Shown here piece by piece: positions 14,243 through 22,796 of a stretch of DNA of 35,363 nt; position 1 is the first letter of the stretch, and the number at the start of each line of letters is the position of its first letter. The position numbers and the translations under genes were made by a program. Origin of the DNA: CALKYB01 sp964510575 (GTDB taxonomy: Bacteria > Bdellovibrionota_C > UBA2361 > SZUA-149 > CALKYB01); NCBI GenBank assembly GCA_964510575.1, contig CAZECN010000028.1, positions 1-35,363 of the forward strand, given 5' to 3'. The notes under the pieces are model-generated. The model was given only the letters and a program-made list of their open reading frames with translations, ran no database searches and was not told the origin of the DNA.

Positions 14243-17059
14243 TTATCTCACAGGAGTCGACAACCTATAGCTGTTATTAGCTCCACTACGAACTACCCAT
14301 GCGGCAGCACTTCCACCCTGCTCCGGAGTCACTCTAACTACCCCAAACACATTAGGAACATCTCTGCTACAAAGGTCATATTCAACGACCCCTAGCCCAG
14401 CAACTGCCACACTGTCTCCGGAAACAACGCTCTCACCATCGAAGCGAGTAGCCTCAACTTCCATTACCTGGCTTCTATCCAAGGTATTAGCTAGGAACAA
14501 GGAACAACTTTGCCCAAGGAAGGTGTTATATGATCCCTGCAGTTGAGACCCTAGTCCTTCTCTAGAAGATACATTGTAAATATTGCTAACGATTCCAGAT
14601 TGATCCAAGCCATATTGAAAAAGTGAAACCAAGAGGTTTCGAGAATTAGATCCTTGGAGCCGAATCGTTCCAAGAGATGGAGCTACCACATTATTCAAAA
14701 TCAAATGATGCGTGGCATAAGCAGGTAAAGCAACTACATCTTGAGCCACCTCTTGTCCCTCACTATCATAAATAGTGTAAGGAACCACTGAAAACTGAGG
14801 CAAGGTGTTGGATACTTCGAGAACAGCCATTTGATTTCTTGTATCAAAAACAGAAATCAGTCCTTGCGAAGATGGTTTCCTAGCTTCAGTGGCAATTGCG
14901 TTACTAACTTCAGAAACTGGAGTTGGTCCATCATAGAAGTAACGGTTTAAACCTACTTTAAATCTAGCTGATGAATCATCAGGCACCCACTGAATAAGCC
15001 CAACATTATTTGCTCCAAACGCATGGATACTAATATCTCTTCTTCCAAGTCCTGCAATCAATATGGACTCAGTAGCTACCCTAACCCCAGAGGGGGCGAA
15101 AACAGTAAGTGTTCCACTTAGGTCGGAAGCTTCAGAGTTTGAAATACTCAGCCAGTTAGCCGCAAAAAGCTCTGAAGAGACCGGGTTGAAGGTATTAAAC
15201 TGAGCAAAAACTGGCCCTGACACATCGTCAGAAAATGGGAAGTTTAATACATAATCAATTTCAAAGTCAGGCCCAAACTTATAATGCAGCATCCGCCCGT
15301 CAATCGCATTTGCCGCAAGTGAAGGATCTTTGTCCGCACAAACTGTTCCAATACCATTTACCTGCCAGCCACTAATATCGTGAACCAAGGCATCAGTTTG
15401 AGCCCCAGGCAAAATAGAAATGTTTTGAAAACCCTGAGCAGCTCCAGCTTGATCAAAAAGATTCAAATTTAATTGCTGATTCTGACCAGTAAAGTTTGTA
15501 AACTCAGCGATGTTCCAGATCTGGCCTATAAAACCATTCCATTCCGAACAAAAACGTGGAGCAAGTTCAAACAGTTCACTGGAAGGATCAAGCGGATCAG
15601 AATTAACTGCTACTTCCTGACCATCACTAGAGCCATCACCATCAGTATCTCTCAACGATACACTAGTTCCTAGTTCTCTTTCTCTTTCGTCACTTAATCC
15701 ATCGCCATCAGAATCCTCTCCAACTACTGGAGGAAGAGTTGAGGATGTTGTTGTGGAGGTAGTGGTTGTAGAGGTGGTGCTTGTTGTGGTGGTGGTTGTT
15801 GTGGTCGTGCTCGGTACAAAATTCAGACTCAGTAAGTTCGAGTCTCTAGCCTCATTGCCTGCAACATCAACAGCTTCGGAATCAACCAGCTGAACTCTCA
15901 CTAGTCCCGGCGAAGAAGCCGTCACTCGAAAAGAAAAACTACTATTACCAGCACTGAAAGATGAGATAGACGCATTGGTTAAGGATATATCTGAAGCTGA
16001 AAGTCCTTCAACGTGCTCAGAAACTTGTCCTGTCACCATGAACACTGGCGAAAAAGATGATGTAGAACCCTGAACGCTGAGAGTCACGGATGGAGCAGTG
16101 GTGTCTCCAGCTCCATTTACTTCCTCAAGGTCAGTAAAACCATCGCCATCTGTGTCAGCTCTGGCAGGATCCGTGTTGTGAATAAAAACTTCATCTCCAT
16201 CAGAAAGTCCATCGCCATCTGTATCGAAGGACTGAGGGGAACTGCCAAAATCAGCTTCAGCAAAATCGTAAATTCCATCATTATCAGAATCATCAGGACG
16301 ATTATCTTCACTGGCATCAAGTAGGTTCTCGCGCGCGAACAAAGCCATGGTTTGATAGCCATCACCATCAGGATGAAGACCATCGGGCCCAATCACAGCA
16401 TCTCCGAGGCTAGCAAAATCAATTCCAACAAACGGCTCTATGGCGTCATTGATATCATCAATCCAATCCATACGAGATCTATATAGACGGTTTGGATCAG
16501 TATTAGCATTTCCAAGAAAATTCTCTGAAGGAAGTAAGGTACCTAGTAAAGTCACGGCACCAACGTCTTCAGAAGCCTCAACAATTTCCAATAAATTATC
16601 GACCAGCTCCTGCAACGTAATGTTACGGGCAAAAGCATTAAAATGATCGTTAACCCCTTCAAGAATGATAGTGTAGTCAGGGGCAACAGAAGAGTTGAAT
16701 TCCGCACCTAATCTTTCGAGAGCTTCTCCAGTTTCTTCACCAGCAATCCCCCGATTCATGATCATTGTCTCAGGCAAGAGCAGTTGAAGTCTTCCAGGGT
16801 ATCCACCTTCTGGTTCGCATCTTGCACCCTCCCCAAACACACAGGTTCCAGCTCCGCTTGGAGGGTTTACCCAACCTGCAGTAATAGAATCACCAAAGGC
16901 AACGACCCTTAGTTCACCATCGCAGTTTATGTCAGCTAGACCATCTATATCCGGGCAAGCAAGTGCCGTGGAAAATGGTAATAGGGATAAAGCAAAAATT
17001 CTAACCGCAACCTTTCTTACAGCCAAAATACCTTCAACTACTTTAGATACTACAAACAT
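14243..17059 (-). CDS. Large secreted SGNH/GDSL hydrolase with calcium-binding repeats, 938 aa
   Basis: A signal peptide (about 1-34) precedes an SGNH hydrolase domain (about 50-250): block I AFGDSITAGW with Ser58, block II Gly104 (NRGIAGE), block III GVND with Asn137, block V DGLHP with Asp226/His229. This predicts an esterase or lipase-type reaction, for example on acyl or acetyl groups. Next come Asp-rich thrombospondin type-3-like calcium repeats (256-313, DTDGDGLSDGDE), an Ig-like domain (about 322-415), a Thr linker (418-440), a second calcium-repeat unit (448-490) and a 430-residue beta-rich C-terminal region of unknown type. The ATG at 17059 has an AGG upstream; a TTG at 17086 is open but less likely. 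Last gene of an operon with the FAD oxidoreductase and GT39-like genes. Confidence 0.88.
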   Translation of the reverse strand: MFVVSKVVEGILAVRKVAVRIFALSLLPFSTALACPDIDGLADINCDGELRVVAFGDSITAGWVNPPSGAGTCVFGEGARCEPEGGYPGRLQLLLPETMIMNRGIAGEETGEALERLGAEFNSSVAPDYTIILEGVNDHFNAFARNITLQELVDNLLEIVEASEDVGAVTLLGTLLPSENFLGNANTDPNRLYRSRMDWIDDINDAIEPFVGIDFASLGDAVIGPDGLHPDGDGYQTMALFARENLLDASEDNRPDDSDNDGIYDFAEADFGSSPQSFDTDGDGLSDGDEVFIHNTDPARADTDGDGFTDLEEVNGAGDTTAPSVTLSVQGSTSSFSPVFMVTGQVSEHVEGLSASDISLTNASISSFSAGNSSFSFRVTASSPGLVRVQLVDSEAVDVAGNEARDSNLLSLNFVPSTTTTTTTTTSTTSTTTTSTTTSSTLPPVVGEDSDGDGLSDERERELGTSVSLRDTDGDGSSDGQEVAVNSDPLDPSSELFELAPRFCSEWNGFIGQIWNIAEFTNFTGQNQQLNLNLFDQAGAAQGFQNISILPGAQTDALVHDISGWQVNGIGTVCADKDPSLAANAIDGRMLHYKFGPDFEIDYVLNFPFSDDVSGPVFAQFNTFNPVSSELFAANWLSISNSEASDLSGTLTVFAPSGVRVATESILIAGLGRRDISIHAFGANNVGLIQWVPDDSSARFKVGLNRYFYDGPTPVSEVSNAIATEARKPSSQGLISVFDTRNQMAVLEVSNTLPQFSVVPYTIYDSEGQEVAQDVVALPAYATHHLILNNVVAPSLGTIRLQGSNSRNLLVSLFQYGLDQSGIVSNIYNVSSREGLGSQLQGSYNTFLGQSCSLFLANTLDRSQVMEVEATRFDGESVVSGDSVAVAGLGVVEYDLCSRDVPNVFGVVRVTPEQGGSAAAWVVRSGANNSYRLSTPVR

Positions 17060-17091
17060 CTTTTTACCTGAATCACTTACTAACAATTGGA

Positions 17092-18744
17092 TTATTTCTG
17101 CTCTAAATTTATCATAAAAGGCAGCGCTCCCATTATAAGGGAAGCCACTCCGAAAGCAATAGTTATGAACAATTTATCATATTTACCATACCTAGCCCCA
17201 GGCACAGCTCCGGCCTGAAAGAGGTGAGATCTTAACAAGCCAGCGTCTATATCCCTAACTGAAAGATCGAATTTTACCGATAAAAACGCTGCAATTCCAG
17301 CAGCTTGGCCAAAGGTCATGAATTGAGGCTCCATTCTGAGAGAACTGTAAGCAATATTACTAGCCGAGAGAGCTACCGGAACCAACAAATTGTCCACCTG
17401 GCCCTCAGCTGGGATCAGGCTACGATAAGGAATTTGATAGGGAGGAACGACCTGGGGAACTACCCCCTCATTGTAAACCATGCCTTCTTGGTCAACTAGC
17501 CTTTGATTGTGATGGACTTCTATTCGGCATGAACCCCATCCAATCGAATCCTCTTGCCCGGAACCGGAAACCAATTCTTGTTGAGTAAGCACAAATTCAC
17601 CAAGCATTCTCCTGCCCACCCTAATGTAAATCTGTCTAGGAAAGTTCTCGCTAGAGGTAAACTCATCTGCACAATATCCAAACTCAGAAGCTTCCTCTTT
17701 AATTCTTTTAGGCACCGAAGGATCATTCGCAAGAAAATATAGTAGCCCTTTAATATGATTGGCATGCTCTTCTTCAATCTTTAATCTCTCAACATAAGAA
17801 GCCTCTGAATAGCTTGACCCTACATTGAGCAGGTTGGTTGAAAACGGCCCCTTATTATTTAGGTCATACTTACTACCAACCGTTTGGTTTAATCCTAAGA
17901 TATCCCCTAATCCTAGATCTGGACTAAATTTAAGCAACGGGATCAACAAAGAATATCTTTCAGGGGAATAGTTTTCAGGCTTGTAAAATTTACGAAGATT
18001 ATTTTTTTGTTTAGTCAAGCAAGGCCTATAGTTATAGGCCATCACCCTTTCATCCGGCGCTCCAATTTCAATAGCCTCTTTGCTAACAACCCCGTGATGC
18101 AGGCTGCCGTCCTTTTTATATGCTGACAAGCCACTAGGAAATTGCTCCCTGGTATGGCGCGTTGTGAATCCAGCCAAAGACTCTCCATAAACAGCTTGCC
18201 CTTCTCTTCCCAAGGCATAATCTACGCCTGCCAAGGCCAATAAGTCGCCTGTGTAACTCGCATCAATAAAATTTAAAGCCTTAAATTGTTCTCCGGTCGA
18301 ACCTACTACACTTTGAATTTCTCCATCCACAACCTCGACAGATTCAAGGGATATTCCATATCGAACTCGAAGACCCTCTTCAGAAAGCCAATCTCTAAAA
18401 ACTTTTTCAGCAACACTGGGAACCAGGTTCCATTGCAGTTCTTTGCCGTGCTCTTGACCAATTCTTTGAAAAAACTCTAGTGCAATACCTCCGATAAACT
18501 CCTTTCTACAGGTGTCAGAAAACCCTAAGCCTCCAGATAGGATTCCCCCTGGAATATTAGAGTGCTCAAGCACAGTCACTGAAAGACCTGCTCGCTTCGC
18601 TGCTATTCCAGCAGCTAGTCCACCAGGGGTTGCTCCGAAAACAAGTAAATCGCTCTCAGGCACATCGGCTTCAGCAAGAACGGCGCAAAGTAAAAATAAG
18701 GAAGCTAAAAGGAGTTCAAATAATTTATTCAAACTTGAAGACAT
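17092..18744 (-). CDS. Exported FAD-dependent oxidoreductase with C-terminal membrane anchor, 550 aa
   Basis: A signal peptide (about 1-26) is followed by an FAD-binding Rossmann motif GATPGGLAAGIAAKRAG (37-53) with ...VTVLEHSNIPGG, and a C-terminal FAD-contact region (SLRMEPQFMTFGQAAGIAA). This fits the FAD_oxidored family (often annotated as xanthan-lyase-like or FAD-dependent oxidoreductase). A hydrophobic helix near the C-terminus (about 524-543) with a short charged tail suggests it is anchored in the inner membrane facing the periplasm. The substrate is unknown. The start overlaps the end of the GT39-like gene by 20 bases, so translation is probably coupled; the SGNH gene begins 32 bases after its stop. 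Family and export fairly sure, role inferred. Confidence 0.83.
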   Translation of the reverse strand: MSSSLNKLFELLLASLFLLCAVLAEADVPESDLLVFGATPGGLAAGIAAKRAGLSVTVLEHSNIPGGILSGGLGFSDTCRKEFIGGIALEFFQRIGQEHGKELQWNLVPSVAEKVFRDWLSEEGLRVRYGISLESVEVVDGEIQSVVGSTGEQFKALNFIDASYTGDLLALAGVDYALGREGQAVYGESLAGFTTRHTREQFPSGLSAYKKDGSLHHGVVSKEAIEIGAPDERVMAYNYRPCLTKQKNNLRKFYKPENYSPERYSLLIPLLKFSPDLGLGDILGLNQTVGSKYDLNNKGPFSTNLLNVGSSYSEASYVERLKIEEEHANHIKGLLYFLANDPSVPKRIKEEASEFGYCADEFTSSENFPRQIYIRVGRRMLGEFVLTQQELVSGSGQEDSIGWGSCRIEVHHNQRLVDQEGMVYNEGVVPQVVPPYQIPYRSLIPAEGQVDNLLVPVALSASNIAYSSLRMEPQFMTFGQAAGIAAFLSVKFDLSVRDIDAGLLRSHLFQAGAVPGARYGKYDKLFITIAFGVASLIMGALPFMINLEQK

Positions 18745-20677
18745 CAATTCGGCCGATCCCCCCTTCGAAAACCCGGTTGTCTCGATACTGACTGGCCAAC
18801 ATTTCTTCGAGCCCGTCTATCCAAGGAACATCAGGATTTCTAGCGATTACCCAAAGCCTACTCGACCTCTCTTCAATCATCTCTATGAACTCATCGGGCT
18901 TATAAAGTAGGTCAGCCATCGTCCAGGCTTCTCTTTCCCCTCCACACGCAGACTTCGCTTTAAATCCAGCGTTATGGATATTGAGATACATGTAGTTAAG
19001 ATTTTCCAAATAATAACTAATAGGTGAGGTGAAGATCAGGACCTTATCCCCTGTCCTCCAGTTAGCATTGACGTATTCAGCTGGACTTCTAAAATCAAGT
19101 CGCTGCCACAAGTGGACTTCTCTCTCATGCACCATGCCTTCTCTAAAATTTCCTTGCTTGGTGGAGATATTAGTAATGTGCGAAATGCTATAATCTTCAG
19201 AAAGAAATAAAAAAGTTAAAAACCCAGACAGAAAAATAGCGCTACTACGATTGGCTATAGCCTTAAGACCTAGGGACACAATAATTAGCATAATTGGGTA
19301 TAGGTAAAATGTGTAACGAGTCGCCGGCGCCGGACCTTTCAAAACTCCCATAATCACTATATTCACTAAAAGAATATAGAAAAGAAACCAGTTCTTCTTC
19401 AAGCTAGAGTCTCTTTTAAGGTAAGGCCAGATCACAACAACAAGTGATAAGAGAGACATCATCACAACGGTAATTGGCTGCACTCCATACCATCTGGCTA
19501 GAAAAGGCTCATAGAAGTCAGGATATTTCAAAAAAGTAGATAAAATCTTTCGATGGGGATTTTCTACAGCATCATAAAGCTCGTGCCAGGAGTCAGTTGA
19601 TAGCGCAAAGACAAACCAGAACATTGAGATTGTCAGCACCAATGCACCCGTACAAAGAGAGATGCCTCTTCGCAAATCCTTAGGCTCAACCAACTTTCCG
19701 GCAACAACTATAAGTAATCCAAATAGCATTGCTGTAAACTGGTTCAATAACGCAAAAAGGACGCATAAAGATAGGCTAATCTTGAGCCAAGGCTTTGAAT
19801 TCTTATCGATCAAAAGTCGAAACACCCAAACCAAACAAAGCACTAGGACAAGACCTAAGTAAAAAAGAAAAACCTTGTCACTTAGTCCAAAAGGTAGAAA
19901 CAGTTTGGGCAACATCACATTATCGAGTCCAGCTGCTCCCGAAGGAACGTTCAGAGCAAAATCTTCAGGCAGATTCTCCCCTGATCGTAAATTACGAAAA
20001 TCGAAATTAATATAAGAGAACGCTAAAATACTGATCAAAAGAGGGAAAAAGAAATTTTTAGGCTCAGGCTTCTTCAAAAAAGCAGTGAAGTTTAACAAAC
20101 TCACCACCATAGAGCTGATATGGATAAATACCGAAAATAAGGAAACTAACCAGGCGGCTACTAGGTATTTGTTTTTCTCTTCAACAATCCCCATATAGAG
20201 AAAGTAAGCATAAAAACAAAATAACGCTTGAAAAGGAGCATACATTCTAAGAAATCTAGAAGTCTCAATTTCTACCAGAGACAAGGCAACTAACATAGTT
20301 GAGACTAAAGCAACTTTAATTCCTCCTAGACGCTTAGCCAAAAGCCAAACCGGAATGATCGTCAGTGCCCCAAAGAAAGAGTTTACCATCCTGAACACTA
20401 GTTCAGGTGAGTGACCCACAAGTTGGTAAACTATTGAAAGGATATATTGGTAGACAATACCCCTCATATAAAGACCGCCACAGCCAAGCTCTGGAGACCC
20501 CGTCTCCACTATCTTGCCTACAGAGTTGGCAAAGTAAAACTCATCATGAGCGAAGGGCCAAAGCCCGAGACCAGCAAATCTCCCGTAGAAAGCAAGAAGA
20601 GCCGCTCCAAGAAAGACTAGGCCCCAGACAATCTTCCAGGAGAGAGAATCGGATTGTGGTTCTGTTGCTTTAGACAT
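18725..20677 (-). CDS. GT39/ArnT-like polytopic glycosyltransferase, 650 aa
   Basis: A membrane protein of about a dozen helices with the PMT_2/GT39 (protein mannosyltransferase, ArnT) layout. The first helix is followed by a periplasmic loop with the acidic pair in AHDEFYFA (Asp45, Glu46), the position of the catalytic Asp in the GT-C fold. A C-terminal soluble part (about 520-650) faces the periplasm. Family members use polyprenyl-phosphate sugars to glycosylate proteins, lipid A or lipids outside the cytoplasm. First gene of a three-gene operon with the exported FAD oxidoreductase and SGNH hydrolase. A long inverted repeat sits directly upstream. Acceptor unknown. Confidence 0.85.
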   Translation of the reverse strand: MSKATEPQSDSLSWKIVWGLVFLGAALLAFYGRFAGLGLWPFAHDEFYFANSVGKIVETGSPELGCGGLYMRGIVYQYILSIVYQLVGHSPELVFRMVNSFFGALTIIPVWLLAKRLGGIKVALVSTMLVALSLVEIETSRFLRMYAPFQALFCFYAYFLYMGIVEEKNKYLVAAWLVSLFSVFIHISSMVVSLLNFTAFLKKPEPKNFFFPLLISILAFSYINFDFRNLRSGENLPEDFALNVPSGAAGLDNVMLPKLFLPFGLSDKVFLFYLGLVLVLCLVWVFRLLIDKNSKPWLKISLSLCVLFALLNQFTAMLFGLLIVVAGKLVEPKDLRRGISLCTGALVLTISMFWFVFALSTDSWHELYDAVENPHRKILSTFLKYPDFYEPFLARWYGVQPITVVMMSLLSLVVVIWPYLKRDSSLKKNWFLFYILLVNIVIMGVLKGPAPATRYTFYLYPIMLIIVSLGLKAIANRSSAIFLSGFLTFLFLSEDYSISHITNISTKQGNFREGMVHEREVHLWQRLDFRSPAEYVNANWRTGDKVLIFTSPISYYLENLNYMYLNIHNAGFKAKSACGGEREAWTMADLLYKPDEFIEMIEERSSRLWVIARNPDVPWIDGLEEMLASQYRDNRVFEGGIGRIDVFKFE

Positions 20678-20683
20678 TTAGAC

Positions 20684-20713
20684 AATATTAAACGGGCTGA
20701 TCGTGTTAATATT
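20684..20713. promoter_or_regulatory. Inverted repeat just upstream of the GT39 operon
   Basis: AATATTAA (20684-20691) and TTAATATT (20706-20713) are perfect inverted repeats 14 bases apart; both are bordered by TAGACA on the plus strand. They start 7 bases upstream of the GT39-like ATG. A dimeric repressor site or a leader hairpin is possible. The rest of the stretch 20714-21062 shows only a doubtful 60-codon frame, no promoter or RNA I can support. Confidence 0.4.
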
Positions 20714-20784
20714 AGACAGGTAATCCACTATAGGGGTGCAAAAAAGACCCTGCATTATTAAGCAACTTAATACACTATTTTCAT

Positions 20785-20967
20785 ATGAAATCAATGGTCG
20801 AGCATAGGTCCCGGCAGCGAAATCCTCGATCTGGGAGTTTTTCCAATATTATCAGTGACTTAAGATTATTATCTTCAGGAATCAAACCTTCCTTAGTTCC
20901 TAAAAACCTGCATGCTCAAACCCCCAATAACAACTTTCAGCCAATAGACAGGCTTAAGGCTTTGTGA
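20785..20967 (+). CDS. Doubtful small basic protein, 60 aa
   Basis: A 60-codon frame (MKSMVEHRSRQRNPRSG...) rich in Ser, Arg and Asn with no hydrophobic segment. Its stop codon overlaps a GTG (GTGA at 20964-20967) that opens the longer frame of the DUF4397 lipoprotein, which would allow coupled translation. No ribosome binding site is seen and composition does not argue strongly for coding. It may equally be an untranslated leader. Confidence 0.22.
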   Translation: MKSMVEHRSRQRNPRSGSFSNIISDLRLLSSGIKPSLVPKNLHAQTPNNNFQPIDRLKAL

Positions 20968-21062
20968 AAAACTCCCTCTTTTACTCAGCCAATTCGTCAA
21001 TAGTAGGAAATCCAAGCAGTAATCCTAGTGACATTAAACCTCGTTCAGGAACATTTTTAGCT

Positions 21063-21767
21063 ATGATTAAGTTTTTCCCTACTTTTTGTTTGAGCCTTGC
21101 CGTCCTTCTTATCGGTTGCGGAGGGGGGTCCGATAGCTCAACTCCCAGCGCCGATGAGAGTAATCTTAGAATAGTCCATGCGTCCCCGGATGCTCCTTCA
21201 CTGGACGTATTTTTCGGAACAGATCTTAGGCTAGCAGGACTCAGCTTTAGAGAGGCTAGTAACCCCATAGCAGTGGAACCAGGAAACATTTCTTTAAGCT
21301 TCAATTCTGCTGGAACTAATACGACACTTACTCAAGCTGTAATTCAAGTTGGGACTACCCAATCTTTTACAGCGGCTCTCATAAATTTTCTTAACGAAAT
21401 AGAGACTGTCGTGATCGCCGACGATTTGATTGCACCAGGTGAGAATTTGATTAAATTTCGTCTTGCTCACCTATCCCCCTCAGCCCCAGCTTTTGATGTC
21501 TACATTAATGAGTCGGGCACTGAATCTGATTTAGATTTTCTAAGACCAGTTCTTGAAAATATATCTTTTCGTTCCGTTTCTGACTTTCTCCAAGTCGAAC
21601 GAGGCGAATACCGAATTAGATTGACAGTTGCAGGGACAACAGTTGTAGCTATTGATTCTGATAACTTGAACTTAGATGGAGAAAGGATTTTTACTTTTTT
21701 AGCGTTGGAGTCGGAATCAGGTGGTGAGCCTTTTGGACTCGCTCTAATTAGGGATAACCCTCGTTAG
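21063..21767 (+). CDS. DUF4397-domain lipoprotein, 234 aa
   Basis: The lipobox LLIGC with Cys19 followed by GGGSDSS marks a lipoprotein. The mature part has two repeats of the DUF4397 hallmark: RIVHASPDAPSLDVFF (about 36-51) and RLAHLSPSAPAFDVYI (about 137), each starting a beta-sandwich module. Function of DUF4397 is unknown; it is common in secreted bacterial proteins. The frame is open to GTG 20964 but the ATG at 21063 gives a normal lipoprotein signal; AGGA lies somewhat far upstream, so the start is not certain. The J-domain gene starts 3 bases after the stop, so the two are likely co-transcribed. Confidence 0.85.
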   Translation: MIKFFPTFCLSLAVLLIGCGGGSDSSTPSADESNLRIVHASPDAPSLDVFFGTDLRLAGLSFREASNPIAVEPGNISLSFNSAGTNTTLTQAVIQVGTTQSFTAALINFLNEIETVVIADDLIAPGENLIKFRLAHLSPSAPAFDVYINESGTESDLDFLRPVLENISFRSVSDFLQVERGEYRIRLTVAGTTVVAIDSDNLNLDGERIFTFLALESESGGEPFGLALIRDNPR

Positions 21768-21770
21768 GAG

Positions 21771-22433
21771 ATGCTAGAACAACCCGCCTCAATTCTTGCC
21801 ACAGACCTCGCTGGACCAATTTTTAAACTGTTGTTTTGCTTTAGTCGCGACGAGGCATACGACGATGCGGAAGATTTTCAATCTGAGTTATACGAAATTT
21901 TCCCTGACACCAACCTACCGGACATAGTTAAAACTAGGCTTGAGTCCATTTTTCATGAAAGTCGTTTTTCAAAAAATTCACTAGTTGAGCTAGCTGAGGA
22001 AGTTAAAATCGTTACTGCTGGCAACCGGCAAGCTATAGTGTCAATCGCTGAGCTACTGCTATCTCGAGTCGTCACGGATGGAATACTTTGCAGGAAGGCT
22101 TCCAGCAAATTTGAACAAATTGCTGAGGTCTTTTCACTTACTGATGAAGAAACACAAGGACTTCCCGAATCTCTACGTGATGTTTTATCTTTAATATATG
22201 ACATCGACAATCAGCATCGAAGTAACGACTCCCAACCACAAGAAACTAAAGCCCTTTACCAAATGTTAGAATGCACTCCCGACTGTTCTAACAATGAGTT
22301 AAGGAGCTCTTACAGAAAGCTAGTTAAAAAACTTCATCCAGACAGCGCAGGGCAAAACCAGGTTAAAGCCAGACGCTTTCTTGAAGTCCAAGCTGCTTTT
22401 GAAAAAATTGGTAAAATCAGAGCTAAGGTTTAA
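21771..22433 (+). CDS. J-domain protein with TerB/DjlA-like N-terminal region, 220 aa
   Basis: The C-terminal 62 residues are a J domain (ALYQMLECTP..., helix II with YRKLVKKLHPDSAG; the essential HPD is at 189-191), which stimulates DnaK-type Hsp70 ATPase. The first 150 residues are all-helical and look like the TerB-type region of DjlA. Unlike DjlA there is no N-terminal membrane anchor, but the next gene, 6 bases on, encodes a single-pass membrane protein that might supply it. The ATG follows GGAG with no spacing (TAGGAGATG), so initiation probably relies on coupling to the lipoprotein gene. TerB assignment is by pattern only. Confidence 0.78.
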   Translation: MLEQPASILATDLAGPIFKLLFCFSRDEAYDDAEDFQSELYEIFPDTNLPDIVKTRLESIFHESRFSKNSLVELAEEVKIVTAGNRQAIVSIAELLLSRVVTDGILCRKASSKFEQIAEVFSLTDEETQGLPESLRDVLSLIYDIDNQHRSNDSQPQETKALYQMLECTPDCSNNELRSSYRKLVKKLHPDSAGQNQVKARRFLEVQAAFEKIGKIRAKV

Positions 22434-22439
22434 TTTAAG

Positions 22440-22769
22440 ATGAAAGACAAGCCAGGATTTGACCCAGTAAATACTTTACTTCCGCCACGTAATAAGCCGG
22501 TACCTCCTAAAAACATTTCGTCGAAAAGAATTAGTACCCAACATGGCCCTAAAAAAAACTGGCTGGCTCGAATCATGTTTTTTTTAATTTTAGTTTTGTC
22601 ATCTTTTGTCCTTTATCTTTTTTTCGAGAGAAGCCAAGCCAGGCTCTCTAGTAGCGCCCTAATTGACATAGAAGAAGCAAGAAAAAATTTAGAAAAACTA
22701 GATCTCTCTGGAAATCAAGCTATCCGGGAAGATGCCGACGAAAAATTACGTCGCAGAGTTAATCAGTAA
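22440..22769 (+). CDS. Small single-pass membrane protein, 109 aa
   Basis: No family recognised. A basic Pro/Lys-rich N-terminal part (1-42) precedes a transmembrane helix (about 44-62, IMFFLILVLSSFVLYLFF) and a charged, probably coiled-coil C-terminal tail (70-109). By the positive-inside rule the N-terminus is cytosolic. It follows the J-domain gene by 6 bases and likely belongs to the same operon. It may be a membrane tether or partner for the J-domain protein; this is inference from position only. Confidence 0.6.
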   Translation: MKDKPGFDPVNTLLPPRNKPVPPKNISSKRISTQHGPKKNWLARIMFFLILVLSSFVLYLFFERSQARLSSSALIDIEEARKNLEKLDLSGNQAIREDADEKLRRRVNQ

Positions 22770-22796
22770 AATTAGTCCGCGCCTTTATCCCAACGT

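Noticed and set aside
15741..15812. Low-complexity GTT/GGT tract as a microsatellite or G-quadruplex
   Set aside because: It encodes the Thr/Ser linker of the SGNH hydrolase on the minus strand; repeats follow from Thr codons.
15640..16280. Repeated CCATCGCCATC units as DNA repeats
   Set aside because: They are Asp-Gly-Asp codons of the thrombospondin-type calcium repeats.
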